DNA of 64,000 nt from Octadecabacter dasysiphoniae. GTDB lineage: Bacteria > Pseudomonadota > Alphaproteobacteria > Rhodobacterales > Rhodobacteraceae. The notes under the pieces are model-generated. The model was not told the origin of the DNA, did no database searches, and saw only the letters and a program-made list of their open reading frames with translations. The translations under genes and the position numbers were made by a program. Numbering within the stretch: position 1 is the first letter of the stretch; each line of letters opens with the position of its first letter. Shown piece by piece: positions 6,751 through 15,222 of this stretch. The stretch lies in the NCBI RefSeq assembly GCF_021532615.1, contig NZ_JAKGAQ010000002.1:472501-536500 (forward strand), given 5' to 3'.

Positions 6751-9360
6751 TTAGTGAACGACAGCGTCCTCTGGGGGGCGACGGTTTGATTTGCTCACGC
6801 GGTCGCCAACCAGCAATCCATCCGCACCCGCTGAAACAGGCACGGTGTCGCCATCTTTCACATCCCCCGCCAGCAGCATCTCAGCGAGCGGGTTTTGCAA
6901 CGCATGTTGGATTACCCGCTTTAATGGGCGTGCACCAAACACCGGATCATAGCCTTCATCAGCCAGCCATTTGCGCGCGTCATCATTAAGGGCGAGGTTG
7001 ATCTTGCGCGACGCGAGCCGTTTTAGAAGACGCGCCATCTGGATAGTCACGATCCCGTCCATGTCGTCGCGCGCAAGGCGGTCAAAGATGACGGTTTCAT
7101 CCAAACGGTTCAGGAATTCGGGGCGGAAGTGCGCGCGCACCGCATCCATCACATCGCGTTTGGCTTCGGATGCATCCGACCCTTCAGGCAACTGGCTAAG
7201 CGCTTGGCTTCCGAGGTTGGATGTCAGAATGATCAACGTCTGTTTGAAATCAACAGTGCGCCCTTGGCCATCCGTCAACACGCCATCATCCAAGACCTGC
7301 AACAGAACGTTAAACACATCCGGATGCGCCTTTTCGACTTCGTCAAACAGGATCACCTGATACGGCCGTCGCCGCACGGCTTCGGTCAGCACACCGCCTT
7401 CGTCATAACCGACGTATCCGGGGGGCGCCCCGATCAGACGCGCAACCGCATGCTTTTCCATGAATTCAGACATATCGATGCGCACCATCGCGCTGTCATC
7501 ATCAAACAGATATTCGGCAAGCGCTTTGGTCAGTTCGGTCTTACCCACGCCGGTTGGTCCAAGAAACAAAAAGCTGCCCAAAGGCCGCCCTTCGTCGTTC
7601 AACCCGGCGCGGGCACGACGCACGGCATTGGCCACAGCCCGAACCGCGGCGTCCTGACCGATGACGCGCTGGTGCAGCCCGTCTTCCATACGCAGCAATT
7701 TTTCACGTTCGCCTTCCAGCATCTTTGCGACAGGCACGCCTGTCCAACGCTCAACCACGCTCGCAATCTGTTCAGGGCGCACGGCTTCTTCGACCATCAA
7801 ATCACTGTCGTCCGCCTCCCCCAGCTGCTTTTCAAGCTCGGGGATAACGCCGTAAGACAATTCACCCGCCTTCGCGAGGTTGCCTTCACGCTTGGCAATA
7901 TCCAATTCGGCACGCGCCCGATCAAGCCGCTCCTTGAGATCACGTGACCCCTCAAGCTTATCGCGTTCCGCCTGCCATTTGGCGGTCATCTCGGCTGATC
8001 TTTCTTGCAGATCAGCAAGTTCTTTTTCGCGCTTCTCAAGCCGATCCTTGGAGGCTTGATCGTCCTCCATGCGCAGGGCCTCTACCTCGATCTGGAGCTG
8101 TAGGACCTGGCGATCAAGCTGGTCCAGTTCTTCGGGTTTGCTGTCGACTTCCATGCGCAAGCGGCTCGCGGCCTCATCCACCAGATCGATGGCTTTATCC
8201 GGCAAGAAACGATCTGTGATATATCGGTGCGACAAGGTTGCGGCACTCACCAAGGCAGAATCCGAAATGCGTACGCCGTGGTGAAGTTCATATTTTTCTT
8301 TGATACCGCGCAGGATGCTTACCGTATCTTCGACAGTGGGTTCTTGCACGACAATCGGTTGGAAACGCCGCGCCAACGCCGCGTCTTTTTCCACGTATTT
8401 GCGGTATTCATCCAAGGTCGTCGCACCGATACAGTGCAATTCACCCCGTGCCAGCGCAGGTTTGATCAGGTTAGCAGCATCCATCGCGCCGTCACCCTTA
8501 CCCGCACCCACAAGCGTGTGCATTTCGTCGATGAATAAAATGACTTCGCCCGCTGCTTCGCCCACTTCGTTAAGAACAGCCTTAAGGCGTTCTTCGAATT
8601 CACCACGGTACTTCGCACCCGCAATTAGCGCGCCCATGTCGAGGGACAGAAGCGATTTGTTGCGCAATGATTCCGGGACATCACCGTCGATAATCCGCAG
8701 CGCAAGACCCTCGGCGATTGCAGTTTTACCCACTCCGGGCTCACCGATCAGCACCGGGTTGTTCTTTGTGCGGCGCGACAACACCTGCATCGCGCGACGG
8801 ATTTCTTCGTCGCGCCCAATAATCGGATCAATACGGCCTTCGCGGGCACGTGCAGTCAGATCCATCGCGTATTTCTTCAGCGCATCATAGCCTTCTTCGG
8901 CGCTGGCAGTGTCAGCGGTGCGGCCCTTGCGGATATCATTGATCGCGGAATTCAGCGCCTGCGCCGTCACCTTACCGGCATCCAAAGCATCCTTTGCTTT
9001 GGACTTGGTCATCGTCAGTGCCATCAAAATGCGTTCGACAGGCACAAAGCTATCGCCGGCCTTCTTGGCCAGCTTCTCGGCCTCGGCGAGAACCTTACCC
9101 GTCGTGCCATCCATATAGGTTTGCGCCGCATCGCCGGACACCTGGGGCAATTTCGCCAGTGCAATATCAACGTTCTGCAACACGCGCGCAGCATCACCAC
9201 CCGCCGCATTGATCAGATTCGCCGCGAGGCCTTGATCATCGTCTAAAAGGGCCTTGAGAAGGTGTTCAGGCGCAAGCCGTTGGTGGCTTTCGCGCATTGC
9301 GATCGTCTGGGCGGCCTGAATGAAACCGCGCGACCGCTCTGTGAACTTTTCTAAGTTCAT
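6751..9360 (-). CDS. clpB: ClpB disaggregase (Hsp104 family AAA+ chaperone)
   Basis: 869 residues from the ATG at 9360 (AAGGAGAG upstream); an in-frame extension to 9495 runs through the promoter and is rejected. ClpB works with DnaK to pull aggregated proteins apart after heat or oxidative stress. Order: N domain with two Clp-N repeats (1-150), first AAA+ module with Walker [10 protein letters not shown] near residue 208, the coiled-coil middle domain (about 410-520, rich in [13 protein letters not shown]), and the second AAA+ module with [10 protein letters not shown] near residue 602, followed by [21 protein letters not shown] sigma-32-like promoter lies upstream at 9438-9466. Confidence 0.97.
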   Translation of the reverse strand: MNLEKFTERSRGFIQAAQTIAMRESHQRLAPEHLLKALLDDDQGLAANLINAAGGDAARVLQNVDIALAKLPQVSGDAAQTYMDGTTGKVLAEAEKLAKKAGDSFVPVERILMALTMTKSKAKDALDAGKVTAQALNSAINDIRKGRTADTASAEEGYDALKKYAMDLTARAREGRIDPIIGRDEEIRRAMQVLSRRTKNNPVLIGEPGVGKTAIAEGLALRIIDGDVPESLRNKSLLSLDMGALIAGAKYRGEFEERLKAVLNEVGEAAGEVILFIDEMHTLVGAGKGDGAMDAANLIKPALARGELHCIGATTLDEYRKYVEKDAALARRFQPIVVQEPTVEDTVSILRGIKEKYELHHGVRISDSALVSAATLSHRYITDRFLPDKAIDLVDEAASRLRMEVDSKPEELDQLDRQVLQLQIEVEALRMEDDQASKDRLEKREKELADLQERSAEMTAKWQAERDKLEGSRDLKERLDRARAELDIAKREGNLAKAGELSYGVIPELEKQLGEADDSDLMVEEAVRPEQIASVVERWTGVPVAKMLEGEREKLLRMEDGLHQRVIGQDAAVRAVANAVRRARAGLNDEGRPLGSFLFLGPTGVGKTELTKALAEYLFDDDSAMVRIDMSEFMEKHAVARLIGAPPGYVGYDEGGVLTEAVRRRPYQVILFDEVEKAHPDVFNVLLQVLDDGVLTDGQGRTVDFKQTLIILTSNLGSQALSQLPEGSDASEAKRDVMDAVRAHFRPEFLNRLDETVIFDRLARDDMDGIVTIQMARLLKRLASRKINLALNDDARKWLADEGYDPVFGARPLKRVIQHALQNPLAEMLLAGDVKDGDTVPVSAGADGLLVGDRVSKSNRRPPEDAVVH

Positions 9361-9437
9361 AGGTCTCTCCTTTATATAAGCGCCCCGGATTGAATGCTGC
9401 CCGCAATGCGGCACAGAGGTATGGGGCCTCGATTGAC

Positions 9438-9466
9438 ATATGGGGGGCGATTTCGGGCTGTTCAAG
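9438..9466 (-). promoter_or_regulatory. Sigma-32 (RpoH) type heat-shock promoter for clpB
   Basis: Read on the minus strand, CTTGAA (9466-9461) is followed after 16 bases by CCCATAT (9444-9438). Both match the heat-shock consensus (CTTGAA and CCCATNT). The predicted transcript start leaves a leader of about 70 bases before the clpB ATG. Confidence 0.8.
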
Positions 9467-9523
9467 GTCGGTTGATGATTGCGGCGCTGGGGCATAGAAC
9501 GGCCAAAATCAAAGGAGCCCGAA

Positions 9524-10234
9524 ATGACTGATGACCGCCTGATTGTTGCCCTTGATGTGCCTGATGCAATCGCCGGACTGGCGATGGCCGAACAGATCGG
9601 GGATGCGGCATCGTTTTACAAAATCGGTTTGGGAATGTTGACCGGCGGAGGGCTTGCGCTGGCCAATGAACTCGCGGACGAACACGGCAAACGTATTTTC
9701 CTTGATATGAAACTGTTTGATATCGGCGCAACGATTGAATCCGCCGTGCGGGGGCTATCTCGGTTCGGGCATGATTTTTTGACTGTGCATGGCGATCCGC
9801 ATGTCGTGCGCGCTGCGGCCCAAACCAAGGGTGAGATGAAAATCCTCGCCGTGACGATCCTGACGTCACTGGACCGCGCTGATTTGAATGCGGGCCTGAT
9901 CAAATCGGGCGACATCACTGATTTGGTGCAAGAACGCGCAGGTCTGGCGCTATCCAACGGCGCTGACGGAGTGATTGCCTCCCCGCAAGAGGCCGCGCTG
10001 ATCCGCGCCCTGCCAGAAGCCGAAGGAAAGCTGATTGTGACCCCGGGCGTACGCCCTGCGGGGGCCGATCTAGGTGATCAAAAACGGGTCACAACACCTG
10101 CAACAGCTATTGCAAACGGGGCAGATCACGTAGTTGTCGGACGTCCGATTTGGCAAAATTCCAACCCACGCGCCGCCGCACAGGCCATTGTGGCAGAACT
10201 CCGCTCACCTCAGGCGCAGACTCCGAACACTTGA
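9524..10234 (+). CDS. pyrF: Orotidine 5'-phosphate decarboxylase
   Basis: 236 residues from ATG 9524 with AAAGGAG eight bases upstream. PyrF makes UMP by decarboxylating OMP, the last step of de novo pyrimidine synthesis. The start LIVALDVPD, the catalytic Asp/Lys segment LDMKLFDIGAT near residue 60, FLTVHGDPH, and the phosphate-binding end VTPGVRPAG ... NGADHVVVGRPI are all family hallmarks. It is divergent from clpB with 163 bp between the starts. Two small paralogous genes follow on the same strand. Confidence 0.97.
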   Translation: MTDDRLIVALDVPDAIAGLAMAEQIGDAASFYKIGLGMLTGGGLALANELADEHGKRIFLDMKLFDIGATIESAVRGLSRFGHDFLTVHGDPHVVRAAAQTKGEMKILAVTILTSLDRADLNAGLIKSGDITDLVQERAGLALSNGADGVIASPQEAALIRALPEAEGKLIVTPGVRPAGADLGDQKRVTTPATAIANGADHVVVGRPIWQNSNPRAAAQAIVAELRSPQAQTPNT

Positions 10235-10287
10235 AAATAAGGGCGTTGGCAGGAACACGCCCGCAATTATTACATTGAATCACAGGG

Positions 10288-10320
10288 TTGAGGGAAAACG
10301 TGTGTTTTCTTCCCCTTCAA
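10288..10320 (+). other. Hairpin between pyrF and the small paralog pair
   Basis: TTGA, GGGAAAAC, loop GTGT, GTTTTC, TT, CCC and TCAA can fold into one long imperfect stem. It lies 54 bases after pyrF and has no T run, so it may be a processing site or leader element rather than a classical terminator. Confidence 0.55.
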
Positions 10321-10342
10321 TGGCGCCAAAGTTATCCCCAAG

Positions 10343-10373
10343 TGTTGTGGAGGCAATCAGTGCCGCCACAACA
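10343..10373 (+). other. Second hairpin in the leader of the small paralog pair
   Basis: TGTTGTGG (10343-10350) pairs perfectly with CCACAACA (10366-10373), with an inner GGC/GCC pairing. It ends 22 bases before the ATG at 10396, just upstream of the AAAAGGGG ribosome site, so it could influence translation. Confidence 0.55.
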
Positions 10374-10395
10374 TCCACGTAAAAGGGGATACACG

Positions 10396-10572
10396 ATGAT
10401 TACGCTGAACGACATTCGCTACACTGGCCGCGGCTTTGAAGCTGCAGTTGTTTTGCCCACCCGCGATGGACCACTGCATTTTGATTGCCGCGTCGATGGG
10501 CCGTCATCGCTTGACCCTTTTCACGTAAAGCGTGCCCTGCTGGGCCATGCCGTGCGACAACGCACGCGCTAA
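10396..10572 (+). CDS. Small uncharacterised protein A, paralog of the next gene
   Basis: 58 residues, ATG preceded by AAAAGGGG. I do not recognise a named family. It aligns end to end with the next gene: both have an IRY segment near residue 7, a (F/Y)EA(A/R)V strand, an aromatic-x-C element, a D..(H/A)V(K/R)R.L helix and a basic C terminus. No signal peptide or membrane span. The pair lies 15 bp apart behind pyrF, with a shared hairpin-rich leader, and ends in a strong terminator. The layout suggests a small beta-sheet-plus-helix domain duplicated in tandem. A nucleic-acid or nucleotide-linked role is only a guess from charge and position. Confidence 0.75.
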   Translation: MITLNDIRYTGRGFEAAVVLPTRDGPLHFDCRVDGPSSLDPFHVKRALLGHAVRQRTR

Positions 10573-10587
10573 GGAAGGACTGCAATC

Positions 10588-10800
10588 ATGTCAGATATTT
10601 TGCTTGGAAACATTCGCTACAACCCCACGACTGGCGCCTACGAGGCCCGTGTGGATATTGACCGCAAAGGTCGCACATACCGGTATCCGTGTTCCATTCC
10701 GGGGACGCTGATGATGGATGAAAGTGCCGTGCGTCGTGGTCTGGCACTGCAGGCGATGAAGATGTCGCGCCGCGAAGGTGGACTGGCCTCAATTCGTTAG
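10588..10800 (+). CDS. Small uncharacterised protein B, tandem paralog
   Basis: 70 residues, ATG at 10588 after AAGGAAGG. The N-terminal part (DILLGNIRYNPTTGAYEARV) parallels protein A, including the IRY and EA.V positions, the PCSIPG cysteine and the VRRGLALQAM helix; the C terminus is longer and basic (KMSRREGG). Cytosolic by appearance. It is the last gene before a terminator at 10876-10907. Function unknown. Confidence 0.78.
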   Translation: MSDILLGNIRYNPTTGAYEARVDIDRKGRTYRYPCSIPGTLMMDESAVRRGLALQAMKMSRREGGLASIR

Positions 10801-10875
10801 ATTTTGAAGATATCTGTCACTGCCTCTGTCCGAATTGTCCCTCGGATAAGAAACTCCTCGTGAACAGATCGAACT

Positions 10876-10907
10876 GGCCCCGCCGTTTTCGTGCGGGGCC
10901 CTTTTTT
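10876..10907 (+). terminator. Rho-independent terminator after the small paralog pair
   Basis: GGCCCCGC, loop CGTTTTCGT, GCGGGGCC, then CTTTTTT; it ends two bases before the stop codon of the convergent NfeD gene. Confidence 0.9.
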
Positions 10908-10908
10908 A

Positions 10909-11184
10909 TCAATCGTTGATGTCGCGATCCCAGATTTTAACCTGGCCCCGGCGGATGCCAAAGATTTGGCGCATCAGGACATACGCGATCAGCGACAGCA
11001 CGGCAAATATCACCAACGTCCATGCAAGTGACAAGCCCGTGCCAATGCCAAGCCAGATCACGCTGCCCAAGAAGAACGCGCCGACCGCAAAGCCGAAGAA
11101 AATCCAACCCGGAATCAAAACCTCGGCGATGGCCAGCACAAGGGCCGCCACCATCCAGATCCACCATTCGTTAAACCAAGACAT
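10909..11184 (-). CDS. NfeD family small membrane protein
   Basis: 91 residues. It begins with aromatic-rich MSWFNEWWIWMV and has two to three membrane spans (ALVLAIAEVLIPGWIFFGFAVGA pattern is the classic NfeD1b start), ending in a short charged tail without the full OB-fold domain. NfeD proteins pair with SPFH proteins in membrane-microdomain assemblies. The start ATG overlaps the stop of the upstream SPFH gene by one base (TAATG), consistent with a two-gene operon and a physical partnership. Confidence 0.9.
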   Translation of the reverse strand: MSWFNEWWIWMVAALVLAIAEVLIPGWIFFGFAVGAFFLGSVIWLGIGTGLSLAWTLVIFAVLSLIAYVLMRQIFGIRRGQVKIWDRDIND

Positions 11185-12077
11185 TATACGCGACCCTTAA
11201 GCATCTTGAACGCATCGCCAAAGCTTTCGATCAGGTTCGCAGGCAGGACAACGGTGTTGCTGCCAGCGGACGAGCTCATCGCGTTGACGGCCTCAACCTG
11301 TTTTAATGCAACTTGGTACTGCGCGGCCTCAAGACCGTTTTCAGCAATCGCGACGGCAACCACCTGCGTTGCGTAGGCTTCGGCGTCCGCAGATACACGA
11401 CGCGCTTTGGCGGCTTGTTCGGCAGCATACAATTCAGCATCCGCCTGAAGTTCAACAGACCGCTTTTTACCTTCGGCCTCGGTTACTTGCGCACGACGCG
11501 CACGTTCCGCGTTCAACTGCTGAAGCATCGCTGCACGTGTCGCAGCATCCAGATTCACGTCCAGGATTTCAGCGCGTGTTACTTCGATACCCCAATCATC
11601 AACCTGCGCCGCAAGCTGGTCTTGGATCGCGAGGATCAAACCGGTGCGGTTCGCCTGCACTTGGTCCAGCTCCATCTTACCGATTTCAGAACGCACGATA
11701 CCCGCAACAGTTGTGGAAATCGCGCCATCAACATCGCGGATACGGTAAACCGTCTTTTCAGGCTCAGTGATGCGGTAGAAAACGGATGTTTCAACCTGCA
11801 CCAACACGTTATCCGATGTGATCGCATCCTGGCCCATGACGGGCAACTGACGTTCAAGGATCGAAATCTTGTGCGCAACGCGGTCAAGGAACGGGATGAT
11901 AAAGTTGATGCCTGGTCCAAGTACCGCGCGCAGACGGCCAAACCGTTCAACGACATATTTCTCGGACTGCGGAACGATCCGCACACCAACCAGAATACAA
12001 ATGATAATAAAGGCCGCCAACAAGATCAGGACGATGTTCCCGCCGATCAGGTTGGTGATGATGTTCTCGATGTCCAT
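11184..12077 (-). CDS. SPFH/Band 7 stomatin-like protein (QmcA/paraslipin type)
   Basis: 297 residues with GAGGG upstream of the ATG at 12077. One N-terminal membrane anchor (about residues 14-34), the Band 7 domain (ERFGRLRAVLGPGINFIIPFLD to about 200) with the conserved YRITEPEKTVYRI and RAEILDVNLD segments, then an Ala/Glu/Arg coiled coil (about 175-250) and a hydrophobic C terminus. These proteins form large cage-like oligomers in the inner membrane and help membrane-protein quality control. The overlap with nfeD-like supports joint function. Confidence 0.93.
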   Translation of the reverse strand: MDIENIITNLIGGNIVLILLAAFIIICILVGVRIVPQSEKYVVERFGRLRAVLGPGINFIIPFLDRVAHKISILERQLPVMGQDAITSDNVLVQVETSVFYRITEPEKTVYRIRDVDGAISTTVAGIVRSEIGKMELDQVQANRTGLILAIQDQLAAQVDDWGIEVTRAEILDVNLDAATRAAMLQQLNAERARRAQVTEAEGKKRSVELQADAELYAAEQAAKARRVSADAEAYATQVVAVAIAENGLEAAQYQVALKQVEAVNAMSSSAGSNTVVLPANLIESFGDAFKMLKGRV

Positions 12078-12290
12078 AAAATGGGTCCCTCAAATTTATT
12101 ATGACGTGCCGTGTTTGCCAGTTTTATAGGCCATTTCGCGGCATTCTTCCACCAGCTAGATAGGGTCGCCACCCGTTCCCTGCAACCAGAGCGTCAGCCG
12201 ATTCCGCAAGGCTGCGATCAGGTTTGGCAATTTCGCCACATTTGATGGGTGTTCTTGCCTCACATGCCTGCCCCCCTTATCTGTGGGGCC

Positions 12291-13544
12291 ATGCCATCCC
12301 TTTGTCGCGCCTGTTTACACACATTCAATGACGGTGCCCGCTGCCCCGCGTGCCGCAGCCCCCGTGTGACGGCGCATGATGAGTTATTCGACCTGACGAT
12401 CGCCCACATGGACTGCGATGCCTTTTACGCCAGCGTCGAAAAACGCGACAATCCAGATCTTGAGGGCAAGGCGGTGATCATCGGCGGGGGCCGCCGCGGA
12501 GTTGTATCCACCTGCTGTTACATTGCGCGCATTAAAGGCGTGCGATCGGCGATGCCAATGTTTCAAGCACTAAAGCTTTGCCCCGAAGCCGTCATCGTGC
12601 GCGGGCGGATGGATCGCTATGTCGAAGTGTCCCGCCAGGTACGCACCCTGATGGATGAACTGACGCCAACGGTTGAACCTTTGTCACTGGACGAAGCGTT
12701 TATGGACCTGTCCGGCACCGCCAAACTGCACGGTGCGCCGCCTGCGGTCATGCTTGCGCGGCTGACAAAGCGCATGCAGGACGAAATCGGGATCACGGGG
12801 TCCATCGGGCTAAGCCATAACAAATTCCTCGCTAAAGTGGCCTCTGATCTGGACAAGCCGCGTGGGTTCTCCGTGATCGGCGCGAAAGAAACGACAGAAT
12901 TCCTACGCCCCAAACCCGTGAAACTGATCTGGGGGATCGGCCCTGTTGCCCAGCAATCGCTGGACGCGGCTGGCATACGGACGTTTGATGACCTTCTGCG
13001 TTGGGAAAAACGCGATTTGACAGATCGGTTTGGCGGAATGGGTGAACGGCTCTATTCTCTTGCGCGCGGGGAAGACGCACGCCGCATCAGCGCCCACACA
13101 CCCGTAAAGGGTCTCAGCAACGAAACGACGTTTAACGATGACACCGCCGATACGGACATTCTGGATGGGCACATCTGGCGCATGGCGGAAAAAGTTTCGG
13201 CGCGGGCCAAGGCGAAAGACAAGGCCGGGCGTGTCGTAACGCTGAAACTAAAACGCGCAAACCACAAACTGCTGAGCAAACGGCAATCCTTGCACCAGCC
13301 CACCCAATTGGCCGACACGATTTATCGCTGCGCACGCGGGTTGTTCGATCAAGTCGGCGATCAGGGGCCCTATCGCCTGCTCGGCGTAGGCATTTCCGAT
13401 TTGGTCCCCGCCGGGGATGCCGACCGTGAGGGCGATCTGCTTGACCCAAACGCAACCAAACGCGCCGAAGCCGAACGCGCCGCAGATGCGATCCGCGAAA
13501 AATTCGGGAAGGATGCAATATTGAAAGGGCGGGCGTTGCGGTAG
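12291..13544 (+). CDS. dinB: DNA polymerase IV with N-terminal zinc ribbon
   Basis: 417 residues from ATG 12291; ATGs at 12264 and 12249 are possible alternatives. The start begins with a CxxC-x9-CxxC zinc ribbon (C5, C8, C18, C21), an extension common in Rhodobacterales Pol IV but absent from E. coli DinB. The Y-family polymerase follows: the first catalytic Asp in AHMDCDAFYASVE, the acidic pair in LSLDEAFMDL, the helix-hairpin-helix region (IWGIGPVAQQSLDAAGIRTFDDLL) and the little finger. It performs error-prone translesion synthesis. No LexA box could be identified with confidence upstream. Its stop directly abuts that of the convergent gene. Confidence 0.95.
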   Translation: MPSLCRACLHTFNDGARCPACRSPRVTAHDELFDLTIAHMDCDAFYASVEKRDNPDLEGKAVIIGGGRRGVVSTCCYIARIKGVRSAMPMFQALKLCPEAVIVRGRMDRYVEVSRQVRTLMDELTPTVEPLSLDEAFMDLSGTAKLHGAPPAVMLARLTKRMQDEIGITGSIGLSHNKFLAKVASDLDKPRGFSVIGAKETTEFLRPKPVKLIWGIGPVAQQSLDAAGIRTFDDLLRWEKRDLTDRFGGMGERLYSLARGEDARRISAHTPVKGLSNETTFNDDTADTDILDGHIWRMAEKVSARAKAKDKAGRVVTLKLKRANHKLLSKRQSLHQPTQLADTIYRCARGLFDQVGDQGPYRLLGVGISDLVPAGDADREGDLLDPNATKRAEAERAADAIREKFGKDAILKGRALR

Positions 13545-14420
13545 TTACTCTGCCGCGACGCGCAGGTCGCTCGGTCTGCCTATGCCCGCGATTTCGGCCA
13601 TGACACCGTCCAGTTTTGCCTTGAATGCCTTAAAGTTCGCATTTGGTTTTATCGTGGCTTCGTCCATGTAGATGGATCGATCAATTTCAACCTGCACCGC
13701 GTGATGGCGCCGCGACGGGCGGCCATATTGCTGGCAAATGTACGCGCCCGCAAACGGCATATTGCGCGCGACCTTGAAACCCGCAGCGCCAAAAGCGGCT
13801 TCGACTTGTTCAACAATCGATGACGCCGCAGATGCGCCGAACCGGTCACCTAACACCACATCAGGGCGCGTCGTGCCCGGTGGACCGACATGTTCCAACG
13901 CTTCGTGCGGCATGGAATGGCAATCAATCAGGATCGCTTCGCCGAATGTGCGGTGCGCCTCGTCCATCAGGGATTGCAATGTGTCGTGATAGGGCCGCCA
14001 GACGGTTTTGATCCGTTGGTGGGCCTCGGTCAGGGTCAGCTTACCGTCATAAATCGACCGACCACCGGATACCACACGGGGAATGACCCCAAGCCCACTC
14101 GCGATTCGCGGATTGTGGGCAACACGGCGCACACCATCAATCACGGCAGGATCAAATTCATCGGGGCCACGATTAAGATCAAGATAGGCACGTGGGGCTT
14201 GGGCCAACAAAAGCGGCGCACCATGATCAACGGCCCCGCCAAACAAATCATCGACGAAAGCATCTTCGGACGACCGGATATCTTTTTCATTCAAAACGGC
14301 GCGGCGCAAAAATGACGCAGGGTACTTGCGGCCCGAATGGGGCGATGCGAACACAACTGATGTGGTGCGGGCCACCGGGCGGCGCAGCAGGTAGGATAAT
14401 TCAGTGTTAACGTTGCTCAT
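13545..14420 (-). CDS. N-formylglutamate amidohydrolase family protein
   Basis: 291 residues from ATG 14420 (in-frame extension to 14468 is unlikely). Family motifs are SPHSGRKYP near residue 25, the SSEDAFVDDLF segment, YLDLNRGPDEFD, and the metal-ligand-like LIDCHSMPHEA. The family hydrolyses N-formylglutamate to formate and glutamate in histidine degradation, but there are no hut genes here and many members of the family have other or unknown substrates. It stands alone between dinB and tRNA-Val. Confidence 0.88.
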   Translation of the reverse strand: MSNVNTELSYLLRRPVARTTSVVFASPHSGRKYPASFLRRAVLNEKDIRSSEDAFVDDLFGGAVDHGAPLLLAQAPRAYLDLNRGPDEFDPAVIDGVRRVAHNPRIASGLGVIPRVVSGGRSIYDGKLTLTEAHQRIKTVWRPYHDTLQSLMDEAHRTFGEAILIDCHSMPHEALEHVGPPGTTRPDVVLGDRFGASAASSIVEQVEAAFGAAGFKVARNMPFAGAYICQQYGRPSRRHHAVQVEIDRSIYMDEATIKPNANFKAFKAKLDGVMAEIAGIGRPSDLRVAAE

Positions 14421-14589
14421 TCGTGCCCCTTCGTGACCAGACTGTAGCGCATTTCGCGCAAATACCAAAAGCCCTTGATCCCTATCCCGACTCTTTATAT
14501 AGACCGCGCAACCGACGCGCGCTTGCGCGTCCCTTTTCGTTTTAGAACACGGTTCTATTCGGTTTGGGAGGCAAGTGTGTTAAGGGTAT

Positions 14590-14664
14590 GGATGATTAGC
14601 TCAGCGGTAGAGCACTTCGTTGACATCGAAGGGGTCACTGGTTCGATCCCAGTATCGTCCACCA
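14590..14664 (+). tRNA. tRNA-Val (GAC anticodon), CCA encoded
   Basis: 75 bases. The acceptor stem GGATGAT pairs with ATCGTCC (one G-U), the D arm is TAGCTCAGCGGTAGAGC, the anticodon loop CGTTGACATC presents GAC, the T arm is GGTTCGATCCC, and the 3' CCA is encoded. Confidence 0.96.
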
Positions 14665-14768
14665 TTACTTTGCACCTTTGGTGCGGACATGAATTTAGCC
14701 GCGCTGGCAACAGCGCATGAACGAAACAAAGGCGCATCAGACGCGCCGCGAGACAAAGGATAGAACAC

Positions 14769-14894
14769 ATGAAAGTTCGCAACTCCCTCCGGTCGCTGAA
14801 AAACCGCCACCGCGATTGCCGCGTCGTGCGCCGTAAAGGCCGGGTCTACGTTATCAACAAGACCCAGCGTCGTTTCAAAGCCCGTCAGGGCTAA
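14769..14894 (+). CDS. rpmJ: 50S ribosomal protein L36
   Basis: 41 residues ([17 protein letters not shown]..., then [21 protein letters not shown]). This is the longer, zinc-free type of L36 with only one cysteine, common in Alphaproteobacteria. ATG is preceded by AAAGGA. It is a single gene between tRNA-Val and a clear terminator. Confidence 0.96.
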   Translation: MKVRNSLRSLKNRHRDCRVVRRKGRVYVINKTQRRFKARQG

Positions 14895-14915
14895 ACGAGA
14901 CCGCAGTAATTTGAG

Positions 14916-14949
14916 AAAGCCGCGCCCAGAAATGGGACGCGGCTTTTTC
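14916..14949 (+). terminator. Rho-independent terminator after rpmJ
   Basis: AAAGCCGCGCCC, loop AGAAAT, GGGACGCGGCTTTTT. Confidence 0.9.
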
Positions 14950-15063
14950 TTTGTTCCGTGTCTTGTTTTAGAAAAAACCCTTCTTTCAGACCGCACATTC
15001 GCGTTAATGCGAAATGGCCTGACCAAAAGAATACTCAGACGATCAGCACAGGGTTCGCCATCC

Positions 15064-15126
15064 GCACTTGCGATTGATCGCGGGCCTGACGGTGTACGGT
15101 GCAACGCAATTGTGCCGGGTCAGGTA
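15064..15126 (+). pseudogene. Possible remnant of a short-chain dehydrogenase gene
   Basis: The 329 bp between rpmJ and 15223 hold no intact gene apart from the rpmJ terminator. Within them 21 codons read ALAIDRGPDGVRCNAIVPGQV, which matches the conserved C-terminal block of SDR enzymes (L-A-x-D-x-G-x-x-G-I/V-R-x-N-A-I-x-P-G). The expected YxxxK block upstream and the ADGG block downstream are missing. It reads as a short decayed fragment; chance resemblance is possible but seems unlikely for this pattern. Confidence 0.4.
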
Positions 15127-15222
15127 TCCCTGACCTTCGGGCGCAAAGCGCACCTGCCCCCTAGCCTCGCCGTGATTGCCCCCTTACGCTGGGACAAATC
15201 ATAACCGAAGAAAGGGTTTTCA

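Noticed and set aside
9361..9495. Longer ClpB start at 9495
   Set aside because: It would include the heat-shock promoter and lacks similarity to ClpB; the ATG at 9360 has a strong ribosome site and the standard MNLEKFT start.
14911..15204. A 97-codon frame after rpmJ as a functional gene
   Set aside because: It begins inside the rpmJ terminator and only a 21-codon block resembles a protein family; reported as a possible SDR remnant instead.
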